DNA of 38,605 nt from Candidatus Stoquefichus massiliensis AP9 (GCF_000455285.1 NZ_HG005288.1:294285-332889); one strand, 5' to 3'; counted from the stretch's first letter, positions 9,821-19,320 are shown. Notes: a model not told the origin generated them from the sequence alone. Made by a program: numbers and translations.

Positions 9821-9857
9821 TAAGAAAAACAAAATTGTGCAGAAATCTACACAATTT
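9821..9857 (-). terminator. Terminator after recO
   Basis: AAATTGTG (9857-9850, minus) pairs with CACAATTT (9839-9832); inner bases AGA/TCT can pair too. A TTGTTTTTC run follows. The first arm overlaps the last codons of recO. It ends the ybeY-cdd-era-recO unit. The 14-base hairpin core recurs at 20885-20898. Confidence 0.8.
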
Positions 9858-10587
9858 GTTGAATAAATGTTGATGTTTTTAACATCACTCCTGTATATTC
9901 TTCGATAAAACCATCCATAATCTTGATTAATGTACAAATGACTTCTCTTGATAAATGTAAATGATCAAGAGAATCAATTGGTATTTTATGAATATGTCGA
10001 AATCCTTTTAAAATATCTGGACTATAGATTGGATGACCTTGTCCATGTTCTTGACATAAAAAACCGCCATCAGATAAAGAGATTGAAACAACCTTTGGCG
10101 AACCACAAATAACACAACCATCAACATCTAAAGACACACCATTATGATCAAGAATAAACACATTAAATAATAAATAAACAAGCAAAGGCTGATAACCTTG
10201 ATCCATCGCCTTCAAACATTGATAAAGTATAGTATACTCTTCTTCAATAGGATCATTTTCTTCTATATATCGATAAAAATATTCTAAGATATAGTTTGCA
10301 ACAATCTCACTTTCCAAACTTTCTTTAACATGTCTTAAATAGTCAATTGGAGTCGCCTTTATTAATGTACTCAGTCCTTTTTTTAAGTAAATTGTTAATT
10401 CACTTATCATTAACTGCTGACAGGCACGAGCATTCTTGCTTGTGATTTTTCTAACCCCTTTTGCAACAATACCAATCTTTCCATATTCACGTGTATAAAC
10501 ATGTAAAATCATATCATTATCTTTATAAGGGGTTGTTTTTAAAATAATACCAGCAACGACTTCTTCATTAGTAGTCGTTTTCATCAT
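9847..10587 (-). CDS. recO: DNA repair protein RecO
   Basis: 246 residues. Recombination mediator that loads RecA with RecR and anneals SSB-coated strands. The N-terminal OB fold contains GIILKTTPYKDNDMILHVYT, and the C-terminal zinc site has CVICG followed by LCQEHG, where the last ligand is His rather than Cys. I chose the ATG at 10587 because AAGGAG lies 7 bases upstream, within the end of era; the longer open frame to 10635 has no site. It overlaps era by 20 bases, the usual era-recO arrangement. Confidence 0.92.
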   Translation of the reverse strand: MMKTTTNEEVVAGIILKTTPYKDNDMILHVYTREYGKIGIVAKGVRKITSKNARACQQLMISELTIYLKKGLSTLIKATPIDYLRHVKESLESEIVANYILEYFYRYIEENDPIEEEYTILYQCLKAMDQGYQPLLVYLLFNVFILDHNGVSLDVDGCVICGSPKVVSISLSDGGFLCQEHGQGHPIYSPDILKGFRHIHKIPIDSLDHLHLSREVICTLIKIMDGFIEEYTGVMLKTSTFIQQIV

Positions 10588-11461
10588 ATCCAAACTCCTT
10601 GAGATACTTTTGTTTATTACGCCAGTCCTTTTCAACCTTCACAAAGAGTTCAAGTTCAACAGGAACCTGTAAAAAGCGTTTCATCTCACGACGAGCATTT
10701 TGTCTAATCTTTTTAATTAAACTTCCCTGTTTACCAATAATAATTCCTTTTTGACTTGGACGATCCACAACAATTGCTGCCATAATATGAACCCCCTTAT
10801 CATCTTCAATCATTCTTTCAATGACTATTGCTACACTATGAGGAACTTCTTCATGCGTAAAATACAGAACTTTTTCTCTAATAAATTCAGCCATAATAAA
10901 TCTTTCAGGATGATCTGTAATATGATCTTTTGGATAATACATAACGCCTTCATTTAAATCATCTTTAATGATTGAAATAAGTTTTGAAACATTATCTCCA
11001 CTTAATGCACTAATTGGAATGATTTCTTTAAAATCAAAGAGGTCTTTCCACTCATTCAATTTCATAATTAATTGATCTTTATTCAACAAATCAATCTTGT
11101 TTAAAATCAAATAAACAGGTCCATCAGCCTCCTTTAATCTTTCAACGATAAAACGATCTCCTTTTCCAATTTTTTCATCAGCTGGTGCGATAAACAAAAC
11201 CAAATCAACACCATAAATACTATTCAATGCATTTGTATTCATAAAAGATCCTAAGCCATCTTGAGGCTTATGAATACCTGGTGTATCCATAAAAATGATT
11301 TGTGCTTCATCATCCGTATAAATACCTTGAATTGTATTCCGTGTTGTTTGCGCAGTTGATGAAGTTATTGCTAATTTCGTTTGTAAAATATAATTAAGTA
11401 ACGTCGATTTCCCAACATTAGGTCGACCCACAATACTTACAAATCCTGATTTAAATGTCAT
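10568..11461 (-). CDS. era: GTPase Era
   Basis: 297-residue ribosome-assembly GTPase that binds the 3' end of 16S rRNA. G1 is GRPNVGKST at residues 12-20, G3 is DTPG at 59-62, and G4 is NKID near residue 120. The C-terminal KH domain has IIIGKQGSLIKKI. Its start overlaps the cdd stop by 4 bases (ATGA). Length and domain order are standard. Confidence 0.97.
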   Translation of the reverse strand: MTFKSGFVSIVGRPNVGKSTLLNYILQTKLAITSSTAQTTRNTIQGIYTDDEAQIIFMDTPGIHKPQDGLGSFMNTNALNSIYGVDLVLFIAPADEKIGKGDRFIVERLKEADGPVYLILNKIDLLNKDQLIMKLNEWKDLFDFKEIIPISALSGDNVSKLISIIKDDLNEGVMYYPKDHITDHPERFIMAEFIREKVLYFTHEEVPHSVAIVIERMIEDDKGVHIMAAIVVDRPSQKGIIIGKQGSLIKKIRQNARREMKRFLQVPVELELFVKVEKDWRNKQKYLKEFGYDENDY

Positions 11462-11853
11462 AAACTTTCTCCCGTAAATGCGCGTGGCAATAATTCTTGC
11501 ATATTTGTCACTTCATAATAATCTTTACACCCTAATATGATAGGTGTATAAGGATCTAACAATTCTGCTAAAACTTGACGACATGCTCCACAAGGTGAAA
11601 TCAATGGAGAACAATCTCCCACGATTGCAAGTGCTTCAATATCATCTTTACGATACCCTCTACAATAAGCCTGAAAAACAGCATTTCTTTCAGCACACAT
11701 TGTTGAGCCATAAGCAGCATTTTCGATATTTGTACCATGAATCATTGTTCCATCTTTAAGCAAAACACATGCTCCTACTCGAAAAGAAGAATAAGGCACA
11801 TAAGCATTTTTTGTTGCTATAAAAGCTTCATCAACTAATTTTTGATAATCCAT
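11458..11853 (-). CDS. cdd: Cytidine deaminase
   Basis: 131-residue homotetrameric-type cytidine/deoxycytidine deaminase of pyrimidine salvage. Zinc and proton-shuttle residues are C53 and E55 in MCAERNA and C88/C91 in PCGACRQV. The ribosome site AAAGGAG lies in the end of ybeY, which stops 3 bases upstream. In many Firmicutes a diacylglycerol kinase gene stands between ybeY and cdd; here it is absent. Confidence 0.96.
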   Translation of the reverse strand: MDYQKLVDEAFIATKNAYVPYSSFRVGACVLLKDGTMIHGTNIENAAYGSTMCAERNAVFQAYCRGYRKDDIEALAIVGDCSPLISPCGACRQVLAELLDPYTPIILGCKDYYEVTNMQELLPRAFTGESL

Positions 11854-11856
11854 ACG

Positions 11857-12318
11857 TTAACTCCTTTCAATTCCTAATTCATTTAATATCTCTTTTTGCA
11901 AAGCAAACATTTCTTTTTCATCCTCTTCATTCATATGATCATATCCTAGTAAATGCAATAAGCCATGTGTAAACAAGAAACACATTTCACGCTGAAGTGA
12001 ATGTCCATATTCAATGGCTTGCACCTTAGCATGATCATAAGAAATGAAAATATCTCCTAAACTTCTTGGCATCCCTTCAACATAAAACTGATCATTATCT
12101 TCCAAAGCAAAACTAATGACATCAGTAGAACGATCAATTTGCCGATAATCACGATTCATTGCATGAATCTCATCATCGTTAATAATAATACAAGATAATT
12201 CCACATCATCTTCTATTTTTAAATACTCAAGTGTTTTCTCTATAATTTCTATAAACTGCTGTTCATAGTTCTCTTCACTTAAATTTTTTTCATCTTCATA
12301 TACAAAATCTATCATCAT
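11857..12318 (-). CDS. ybeY: Endoribonuclease YbeY (rRNA maturation)
   Basis: 153-residue single-strand endoribonuclease involved in 16S rRNA 3' end maturation and ribosome quality control. The zinc site is H118-GLL-H122-LLGYD-H128. The start is ATGATG at 12318/12315; the ribosome site AAGGGTGA overlaps the stop of the upstream exporter gene, so they are coupled. The phoH gene that usually precedes ybeY is missing and an ABC exporter takes its place. Confidence 0.95.
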   Translation of the reverse strand: MMIDFVYEDEKNLSEENYEQQFIEIIEKTLEYLKIEDDVELSCIIINDDEIHAMNRDYRQIDRSTDVISFALEDNDQFYVEGMPRSLGDIFISYDHAKVQAIEYGHSLQREMCFLFTHGLLHLLGYDHMNEEDEKEMFALQKEILNELGIERS

Positions 12319-12322
12319 ATTA

Positions 12323-14356
12323 TCACCCTTTACTTTTCAATCTTCCTTTTTCAATTATAGCACAAGCCACATTCTTGTTCACTATTTTTGTTTGATGATT
12401 CACAATAATGTAAATTTTCCCATCATCATTTTTCAATAGATAACGTATTATCTTATTTGCTAGTTTTGAATCCATATGAGAAAAAGCTTCATCTAATATG
12501 AACACATCATAATTTTGACACAGCAAACGAATTATCGCAACGACTTGTCTTTGTCCTAGCGATAAAGGTCTGCCATCCTCACTTAAAACAACAGAAAACA
12601 TCTCTTCTAAATGACTTTGTCCAAAAGCCTTTAAATACATCTTGACTTTCTTTTCATCCTGACATAAAAAATTATTCCACAAACTCATATGTAAAAAAGT
12701 AGGTGTTTCATGAGTATAACCAATATGCTGATATAATGACTGTAAATCTAAAGTTCTTAATTCATGATGATTAATATAAATATCTCCTTGATAATTCAAA
12801 TCTATACCCATTAATAACCTCAAGAAAGTTGATTTTCCGCAACCTGTTTCTCCTTTTAAAAGAAGATGTGTAGAAATAGATAAATCAAGATGTTCTAAAA
12901 TAGGCAACTGATAACCGTAGGCATAAGTTAAGTTATCAATGGTAATAGATGTAATCTTTTCATCAAAATTGATTTTTTCAACAGGTTCATCCAATTCAAA
13001 AGATTTATATTTTTCATAGATTAAACTCATTTGTTTATACTGACTTGCTAATGTTACCATACTTAAAACTGGCTGAATACAATAAGAAACAAGCATATAA
13101 AACATCATCAATTGACCTATTGAAAGATGCTCCTGATGAAAAAAATAAAACCCTAATACTAAAACAATACCATAAAAGATATAAATAATATATTGAATTG
13201 TACTTTGTAAATGATTTAAAAAAAGTGCTTGCTTTTGTTTTAATAAAGCCTCATCTAAATAAATATGATAACTTCTTTCTCTTGTTCTTTGAAATATCTG
13301 AAATCTTTTAATAAGGAATTGATTTTCAATAAGTTCTAATATATGATGCTGATAACTAAAATGTGCCTCTAAGTATTGTTTATTAATGTCTTGCAATACA
13401 GAAAAACGCTTGTAAGCATAACACATAATGACCATCAGCATCATAACAACGACAATCGTCATATAAATATTTAATATTATCATACCACCTAAAAATACAA
13501 AAAAAGATAACCCATCTAAAAATAATCTCTCAAAACAGGCAATACTCATTTCACTTAAATCAAATAAACTTAATAACTGACTTTGCAGTGATCCGATATC
13601 CTGATAAAAGAATGCAGATGATTGCTGAAGCATTTTCATTGATGAATGAAATACATAATCCTCATCTAATGCCATCTGTAAATGAATAATAGCTTTATTT
13701 TTTTGCTTTTCCATTTTGGTTTTGATAAGTTCTATCAAACAATACACAATACATAAAACAACCATATAAAAGAACTGCGTTTCTCTTTGAATATCATCTA
13801 TGAATATCTGAAAAAAATAACTACTAAGATATCCTAAAAGAGATATTCCTAAGCCCTTATAAAGCAAAGACATCATATGCAGACGATATGACATAAACGT
13901 TTCCATCAAAAAATCTCGATAAGATTTATAATGCAATTGAGGAACACGTCCAACATGCAAAACAGCTATCATTCGTGATGCGTAATGTTCATTCATTTCT
14001 TCCTGATAAACTGTTATGAGTCCACGAGCAGGATCACCTATAATATACTCATCATCATTTCTTTCATACAAAACAACAAAATGACCCATACCTTCATAAA
14101 TCATATACAAAATACATGGATACTTAACTTCTTGATGAATATCATCCAATGTTGCCTCATAAGCTTTCGCTTCTATTTGATATGCTTTTAAACATTCAAG
14201 CATACCCTTAATGGATATACCATTTTGATTAAGTCTTGCTTTCTTTTTAATTTCTTTAACTTCTTCTTGGAAACCATAATATTTTAAAATCATTAAAATA
14301 CAATAGGCTCCGCATGCTTTTTCTTCGTCTTGTAATTCTATTGGATATTTGTGCAT
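12323..14356 (-). CDS. Peptidase-containing ABC exporter (C39 bacteriocin/ComA type)
   Basis: 677-residue half-transporter. The N-terminal C39 peptidase looks catalytically complete: oxyanion Q9, C15 in KACGAYC, H92 in GMGHFVVLY and D108 in IIGDPARG. Several membrane helices follow (about 155-450). The ATPase domain has Walker A GETGCGKST near residue 503, signature LSLGQ near 598, Walker B VFILDEAFS near 619 and the H-loop in IIVNHQT. Such proteins cut double-Gly leader peptides and export the core peptide. No candidate precursor is visible nearby. It is coupled to ybeY, a strange place for it. The substrate could be a quorum peptide or bacteriocin encoded elsewhere. Confidence 0.9.
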   Translation of the reverse strand: MHKYPIELQDEEKACGAYCILMILKYYGFQEEVKEIKKKARLNQNGISIKGMLECLKAYQIEAKAYEATLDDIHQEVKYPCILYMIYEGMGHFVVLYERNDDEYIIGDPARGLITVYQEEMNEHYASRMIAVLHVGRVPQLHYKSYRDFLMETFMSYRLHMMSLLYKGLGISLLGYLSSYFFQIFIDDIQRETQFFYMVVLCIVYCLIELIKTKMEKQKNKAIIHLQMALDEDYVFHSSMKMLQQSSAFFYQDIGSLQSQLLSLFDLSEMSIACFERLFLDGLSFFVFLGGMIILNIYMTIVVVMMLMVIMCYAYKRFSVLQDINKQYLEAHFSYQHHILELIENQFLIKRFQIFQRTRERSYHIYLDEALLKQKQALFLNHLQSTIQYIIYIFYGIVLVLGFYFFHQEHLSIGQLMMFYMLVSYCIQPVLSMVTLASQYKQMSLIYEKYKSFELDEPVEKINFDEKITSITIDNLTYAYGYQLPILEHLDLSISTHLLLKGETGCGKSTFLRLLMGIDLNYQGDIYINHHELRTLDLQSLYQHIGYTHETPTFLHMSLWNNFLCQDEKKVKMYLKAFGQSHLEEMFSVVLSEDGRPLSLGQRQVVAIIRLLCQNYDVFILDEAFSHMDSKLANKIIRYLLKNDDGKIYIIVNHQTKIVNKNVACAIIEKGRLKSKG

Positions 14357-14413
14357 ATAAAAACCCCCTTACTTCTATATACGTAAAAATAAGCGGATTT
14401 TCTTTTTTTATTT

Positions 14414-15595
14414 TCATTTTTTTAATATTTTTTTCAATTTTCCTATAAATTCATCTATATTCTCTTTATTGATGATAAATGGAGGCAACATTCTTAAAAC
14501 ATTTTCTCCTGCAGTAACAACAATGACACCCTCATTTAATAGTTCTTTAACAATCGGTTTGACATTCTGATTAAAGACGAGACCTTGCATTAATCCCAAC
14601 CCACGATGTTCCTCAATAATATCAAATTCTCTAACTAACTCATCTAACTTCTCTAATAAATATTCTGACATATCTCTAACATGTGTAAGCAAATCTTCTT
14701 TTTCAAGAATTTCAAACACTGTTTTCACTGCTGCACATACAAGTGGATTTCCTCCGTAAGTACTTCCATGATCCCCTGGTTCCATAGCTTTCGCATATTT
14801 TTTATTAGCAACAAATGCTCCAACTGGAACACCACAGCCAATACCTTTAGCAAGACAAACAATATCTGGCAAGATATCATATTGAAAATACGTCATGATT
14901 GTTCCTGTACGCCCCATTCCACATTGTACTTCATCTAATATTAAACAAATATCATGCTGATCACAAAGTTCTCTTAAACCTTTCATAAAATCTTTATGAC
15001 AAAGGTTTAATCCTCCTTCACCCTGTAATGGTTCTACAATAATAGCAGCTGTACGTTCATTAATGAGTTCTTTAACACTTTCTAAATCATTGAGTGTTGC
15101 ATATTGAACACCTTCAATTAATGGTCCAAAGGCTTCCTGATAATGAGGATTGCCAGTAAGTTTAACTGAACCAGTAGAACGCCCATGGAAAGAATGATGA
15201 AAAGAAATAATTTCGCTATCTGCTTTTCTATGTTTTAAATAATAATATTTTCTAGCCAGTTTTAAAGCCCCTTCTGTTGCTTCGGTTCCAGAATTACAGA
15301 AAAATACTCCATCTAATTGTGTAGCTTTTTTCACAGCTTCGGCAGCCTCTATAGATACTGGTGTATAAAAGTAATTTGAAACATGCATTAATGTCGCTAT
15401 TTGTTTTTGTAAGGCTTCAACATAAGGCTGATATCCATAACCTAATGAATTGACACCAATTCCTGAATAGAAGTCTAAATATTCTTTCCCTTCTGTATCA
15501 TATAAATGAACACCTTCACCTTTTTCTAAAAGAATATCATATCTTCCATAAGCTCTTAAAAAAGCCTGTTCCCCTCTCGTATATAAATCCATCAT
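14414..15595 (-). CDS. Class III aminotransferase, probable N-acetyl-LL-DAP aminotransferase
   Basis: 393-residue PLP enzyme of the acetylornithine aminotransferase (ArgD) type. Seen: CNSGTEATEGALKLAR (100-115), D221-E222 contacting the PLP ring, and the Schiff-base lysine K250 in LAKGIGCGVPVGAF. By sequence alone it would be called ArgD. However, it is the last of four adjacent genes whose other members are dapF, dapH and N-acetyl-DAP deacetylase, and no other arginine gene is present. I infer that it performs the transamination N-acetyl-2-amino-6-oxopimelate to N-acetyl-LL-diaminopimelate. A dual role in arginine synthesis is possible. The start directly follows the deacetylase stop. Confidence 0.85.
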   Translation of the reverse strand: MMDLYTRGEQAFLRAYGRYDILLEKGEGVHLYDTEGKEYLDFYSGIGVNSLGYGYQPYVEALQKQIATLMHVSNYFYTPVSIEAAEAVKKATQLDGVFFCNSGTEATEGALKLARKYYYLKHRKADSEIISFHHSFHGRSTGSVKLTGNPHYQEAFGPLIEGVQYATLNDLESVKELINERTAAIIVEPLQGEGGLNLCHKDFMKGLRELCDQHDICLILDEVQCGMGRTGTIMTYFQYDILPDIVCLAKGIGCGVPVGAFVANKKYAKAMEPGDHGSTYGGNPLVCAAVKTVFEILEKEDLLTHVRDMSEYLLEKLDELVREFDIIEEHRGLGLMQGLVFNQNVKPIVKELLNEGVIVVTAGENVLRMLPPFIINKENIDEFIGKLKKILKK

Positions 15596-16714
15596 TTACA
15601 CTCCCTTCATATGACATGCAATAGTATAATATAAATTCACTGCTTTTTCTAATACTTCTTCATGAAAATTAAATGTTTCTGTATGTAATCCACTTTGATA
15701 TTGATCACAATATGTTCCTAGATAAAAGAAAATACCTGGAATAACTTTTTGATAAAATGCAAAATCTTCAGACAGCATCAATGGTTCTTTTAATTCAATA
15801 TAATCTTGTTTAATCAATTCACGAAATATTGAATAAAGTTTTTCATCATTCATAACAGGTGGATACATTGGAGGACAACTCCATTTTATTTGACATTCAT
15901 AAGTCTTTTCCAATCCCTGATGAATCGCATCAATTTCATTTGTGATATCGATAAATAATTTTTCATCATAACAACGTAATGTTCCATGCATGACTGTTTC
16001 ACTGGCAACACTATTACGAGTTGTTCCTCCTTGAATATGTCCGATATTCAGTACAACAGGTACAAAAGGACTGATTCTTCTAGCAACTAATGACTGATAC
16101 TGTTGAATAGCGTGACTAGCTACCATAATACTATCAATTCCTTCTTGTGGCAATCCAGCATGAGATCCCTTACCTTGAATAGAAACATCCATTTCACCAC
16201 ACATTGCCATTAATGGACCATTCTTGCATGCAATTGTACCTTCTTCAATAAATGGCATTAAATGCATACCAAATATAGCCTTTACATTATATTCTTCAAG
16301 AATCCCTGATTCAACAACAAACTTTGCTGCTCCAGGTGATTCCTCAGCAGGCTGAAAAATCAGAAGAATATTATATGGAAAAGAAAAATCAGATTCTTTT
16401 ATACGTTTTGCCAGCCCTAGTAATGCACTCATATGTCCATCATGACCACAGGCATGCATACGGCCATGATGTTGTGATTGAAAATCAATATCATTATGTT
16501 CATTTAGTGCTAAACCATCTATATCACTTCGAAATGCTATCGTTTTTTCTCTATGACAATCAACATAAACAATTGTTCCTGTTTCAACAACAGCCTCCCA
16601 TTGATACCCCATTTTTTCTAATTCTTGTCGTAAATAAGCTGCCGTCTTATATTCTTTTAAACCCAACTCAGGAATCTTATGTAAATCTCTTCGCCATCTT
16701 CTTAATTCTTCCAT
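15596..16714 (-). CDS. dapL: N-acetyldiaminopimelate deacetylase (M20 family)
   Basis: 372-residue M20D amidohydrolase. The metal motif is MHACGHDGH (H87, C89, H91) with the general base in PAEESPGAAKF. The family also contains hippurate hydrolases and IAA-amino acid hydrolases; the neighbouring dapH and dapF point to the N-acetyl-LL-diaminopimelate deacetylase of the lysine/peptidoglycan pathway (YkuR in Bacillus). The AGGGCGG-like site lies upstream of the ATG at 16714, 9 bases after the dapH stop. The symbol dapL follows usage for this deacetylase; note that the same name is used for a different aminotransferase in other organisms. Confidence 0.88.
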   Translation of the reverse strand: MEELRRWRRDLHKIPELGLKEYKTAAYLRQELEKMGYQWEAVVETGTIVYVDCHREKTIAFRSDIDGLALNEHNDIDFQSQHHGRMHACGHDGHMSALLGLAKRIKESDFSFPYNILLIFQPAEESPGAAKFVVESGILEEYNVKAIFGMHLMPFIEEGTIACKNGPLMAMCGEMDVSIQGKGSHAGLPQEGIDSIMVASHAIQQYQSLVARRISPFVPVVLNIGHIQGGTTRNSVASETVMHGTLRCYDEKLFIDITNEIDAIHQGLEKTYECQIKWSCPPMYPPVMNDEKLYSIFRELIKQDYIELKEPLMLSEDFAFYQKVIPGIFFYLGTYCDQYQSGLHTETFNFHEEVLEKAVNLYYTIACHMKGV

Positions 16715-16723
16715 GTTTCCGCC

Positions 16724-17428
16724 CTATAATTTTCTTAAATCATCCATCAACTGTGTTTTTTCTTTGGTTTGTTCCGATTTTTTTTCATGAATGATTCTTG
16801 CTGGATTTCCTGCTACGACAGCTCCTGCTGGAACATCTTTTAAAACAATACTTCCTGCCCCAACAACTGCTCCTTTACCAACACGAACCCCTTCAACCAC
16901 AACCGCATTTGCACCAATTAAAACATCATCCTCTAATATAACAGGTGTTGCACTCGGTGGTTCAATTACACCAGCTAGAACTGCTCCAGCACCAACATGA
17001 CAACGTTTACCAACAATGGCACGTCCACCTAAAATAGCTCCCATATCAATCATAGAATCTTCACCGATTTTTGCTCCAATGTTGATGATTGCCCCCATCA
17101 TAATAACTGCATGATCTCCAATTTCAACATTATCTCGAATCAAAGCACCAGGTTCAATACGTGCATTAATATTCGTTAAATCCAGCATAGGAATCGCACT
17201 ATGACGTCGATCCTGTTCTAAATAAGAATCAGTAATCAAATCGGCATATTGATTCAAATATTCTTGAACAGTCTCTAGATCACCTATTAATACTCTTGTA
17301 GACTTATCTCCAAAAGATTTAAATCCATCTCCCTCTGGCAAATTATTTCCTTTCACATAAACCTTTACAGGTGTTTGCTTCTTTGCATTACCAATATATT
17401 CAATAATCTCTTCAGCGCTTTTATACAT
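16724..17428 (-). CDS. dapH: Tetrahydrodipicolinate N-acetyltransferase
   Basis: 234-residue left-handed beta-helix acetyltransferase. The N-terminal ~80 residues are the DapH-specific domain; imperfect hexapeptide repeats run from about residue 90 to 205, for example [17 protein letters not shown]. It acetylates L-2,3,4,5-tetrahydrodipicolinate with acetyl-CoA, which defines the acetyl branch of lysine biosynthesis. The ATG has an AGGAGG site inside dapF and overlaps it by 8 bases. Length matches Bacillus DapH (YkuQ). Confidence 0.94.
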   Translation of the reverse strand: MYKSAEEIIEYIGNAKKQTPVKVYVKGNNLPEGDGFKSFGDKSTRVLIGDLETVQEYLNQYADLITDSYLEQDRRHSAIPMLDLTNINARIEPGALIRDNVEIGDHAVIMMGAIINIGAKIGEDSMIDMGAILGGRAIVGKRCHVGAGAVLAGVIEPPSATPVILEDDVLIGANAVVVEGVRVGKGAVVGAGSIVLKDVPAGAVVAGNPARIIHEKKSEQTKEKTQLMDDLRKL

Positions 17429-18263
17429 AAAAATCCTCCTCGTTTATAATACCTTCAAATATAGTATGAGCATTACCTTCCATATAAATATGTCCATTCT
17501 TATAACTTATATCCAAAACACCACCTAATAATTCAACTCGAACATGTTCATCACATAATCCATTTAAATAACTTGCATACATAGCTGCACATGCACCTGT
17601 TCCACAAGCCATCGTTTCTCCTGAGCCCCGTTCCCAAACACGCATTTTTAAATATTGTCTATTGATAACTTCAACAAACTCTGTATTAACTAAATCTGGA
17701 AACAACGGATGATGTTCAATGTTTGGTCCAATGGTCTTTATATCAAAATCAAGATTATCTACATACATAACTGTATGAGGATTTCCCATTGATAAAGATG
17801 TTAATTGATAAATCTTACCAGTAACTTCTACATTTTCATTAATCATATATTCTTTTTCAAAAAGACAAGGAATTTCCTTAGTATTTAAGATTGGTTCTCC
17901 CATATCTACTTTTACACTTTGAACTATATGATTTTCAACAGTCAACCAAACTTTCTTTATACCACCTAGAGTTTCAATCTCTAAATATGTTTGATCTGTC
18001 AATCCATGGTCATATACAAATTTAGCAAAACAGCGAATCCCATTACCGCACATTTTTCCTTCACTGCCATCCAAATTAAACATACGCATCTTAAAATCAT
18101 ATTGTTTTGATGCTAAAATAACAATCATACCATCACTACCAATTCCAAAATGACGATCACTAATTTTTGAGATGAATTGCTTATCCATAGGAATATCTTG
18201 ATTTATACCATCAAAATAAATATAATCATTGCCTATTCCTTCCATTTTTGTAAATCTCAACAT
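17421..18263 (-). CDS. dapF: Diaminopimelate epimerase
   Basis: 280 residues. It converts LL- to meso-diaminopimelate for peptidoglycan and lysine. Both catalytic cysteines are present: C72 in KMCGNGIRC and C220 in MACGTGAC. It is the first gene of the four-gene DAP cluster; an AGGTGA site precedes the ATG. A weak promoter (TTTTCA, 17 bases, TAATAT) may lie within 18285-18315. No lysine riboswitch is visible in the short 5' region. Confidence 0.95.
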   Translation of the reverse strand: MLRFTKMEGIGNDYIYFDGINQDIPMDKQFISKISDRHFGIGSDGMIVILASKQYDFKMRMFNLDGSEGKMCGNGIRCFAKFVYDHGLTDQTYLEIETLGGIKKVWLTVENHIVQSVKVDMGEPILNTKEIPCLFEKEYMINENVEVTGKIYQLTSLSMGNPHTVMYVDNLDFDIKTIGPNIEHHPLFPDLVNTEFVEVINRQYLKMRVWERGSGETMACGTGACAAMYASYLNGLCDEHVRVELLGGVLDISYKNGHIYMEGNAHTIFEGIINEEDFYV

Positions 18264-18359
18264 AGTATCACCTCATCTTTTTGAAATATATTAACATTTT
18301 TTTATTATGATGAAAAGACTTTTTTAAATCATTTGCATATAATGAAAATAGGTGAGATT

Positions 18360-18449
18360 ATGAAATATATGTTAAGAAGAGTGAATCATGTTTTATCTAT
18401 ATTATTATTAACCATATTATTAATGATTTTTCATTATTATTTATATTAA
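18360..18449 (+). CDS. Possible 29-residue single-helix membrane peptide
   Basis: A short ORF, M-K-Y-M-L-R-R-V-N-H then a hydrophobic stretch of about 14 residues (VLSILLLTILLMIF) and an aromatic tail HYYLY. The basic N-terminus followed by one helix is the pattern of small membrane peptides. It has an AGGTGAG ribosome site 4 bases upstream, a TATAAT box at 18338-18343, and a terminator hairpin one base after its stop. It is divergent from dapF. Such size could also arise by chance in AT-rich DNA. Confidence 0.4.
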   Translation: MKYMLRRVNHVLSILLLTILLMIFHYYLY

Positions 18450-18474
18450 AAATAGTGGTCAATAACCACTATTT
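18450..18474. terminator. Bidirectional terminator hairpin
   Basis: AAATAGTGGT (18450-18459) pairs perfectly with ACCACTATTT (18465-18474) around CAATA. On the minus strand TTTTTAA follows, ending the lipoprotein gene. On the plus strand it directly follows the 29-residue ORF, with a weak T-run. Confidence 0.75.
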
Positions 18475-19290
18475 CCTGATTTTGTATCCACATTTAGGAC
18501 ATGTTTCTTCAGATTGAATTACTTCTCCACAATTAGGGCAGTATGTTTGTTCATCTTCAAGTTTAGTTATTTCAGGTGTAGCTGAAGATTCTGCGTTCCC
18601 ATTTGTTTTTTTCTTCTTTAATACAAAGAATACTGCTATAAGAATAATAGCCACACCACAAGCAATCAAAGCAATTGTTGTTCCTATACCACCACTAGAC
18701 ATTGGTGAAGAAATCACTAAATCATCAGTATTTCCACTAGACATTAATTCTAATAAATCAACAGTGACTTTATTTCCTTCAGCCTTTCCTAAATTTGTTG
18801 TTGCTTCTCCTGGCATTTCTACAATAACATTCATTTCCATTCCAGCTGCTTTTAATTTAGAAACAGAATACCCATATGCATTCATTGAATCTAAATCCAT
18901 TTCATTTTCAAAGTCATCCATCGGCAATGTTAAAACAATGCATTTTTCTCCATCAATCTCTTTTTCAGATAATAAATTTGTTGTTTCTTCTGCCGAACTT
19001 ACTCCTTCAATATTTAATCCAACCCATTTTGTTCCATCAATTGTTTTATTAATTGGTGTTGTCTTAGCATCTTTTAAACTCTCTTTAGAAAGAATCTGTT
19101 CTTTCATTTTATTCAAATAATCATCAGTTGTCATGCCTGTTGTTTTTAGTAAAGACTCTTCAACTAGCATTTCCATTCCCATATTCATTGTTTTATCAGA
19201 TTTAACTTCAACCTGAATATTCATTTTCATACATCCAGTTAAGACAATGACCATTAATATCATTGCCAAAAATTTAAATACTTTTTTCAT
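18469..19290 (-). CDS. Lipoprotein with LppM-like domain, membrane helix and zinc ribbon
   Basis: 273 residues. The signal peptide ends in a lipobox LTGC with C20 as the likely acylated Cys. A region of about 180 residues rich in short beta strands resembles LppM/DUF3153-type lipoprotein domains. A membrane helix at about 205-227 is followed by KKKK and a C-terminal zinc ribbon with two CxxC pairs (YCPNCG and TCPKCGYK). The topology would put a lipid anchor outside and a zinc ribbon inside the cell. The gene has a GGGGAAG site and a good promoter, and stands alone. Function unknown; an envelope sensor is one guess. Confidence 0.75.
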   Translation of the reverse strand: MKKVFKFLAMILMVIVLTGCMKMNIQVEVKSDKTMNMGMEMLVEESLLKTTGMTTDDYLNKMKEQILSKESLKDAKTTPINKTIDGTKWVGLNIEGVSSAEETTNLLSEKEIDGEKCIVLTLPMDDFENEMDLDSMNAYGYSVSKLKAAGMEMNVIVEMPGEATTNLGKAEGNKVTVDLLELMSSGNTDDLVISSPMSSGGIGTTIALIACGVAIILIAVFFVLKKKKTNGNAESSATPEITKLEDEQTYCPNCGEVIQSEETCPKCGYKIRK

Positions 19291-19320
19291 TTAGCTTCCC
19301 CTTTCAATATCCATATAATC

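Noticed and set aside
14357-14413. Double-glycine peptide gene next to the C39 exporter
   Set aside because: The gap is 57 bases and has no ORF; flanking genes are intact enzymes.
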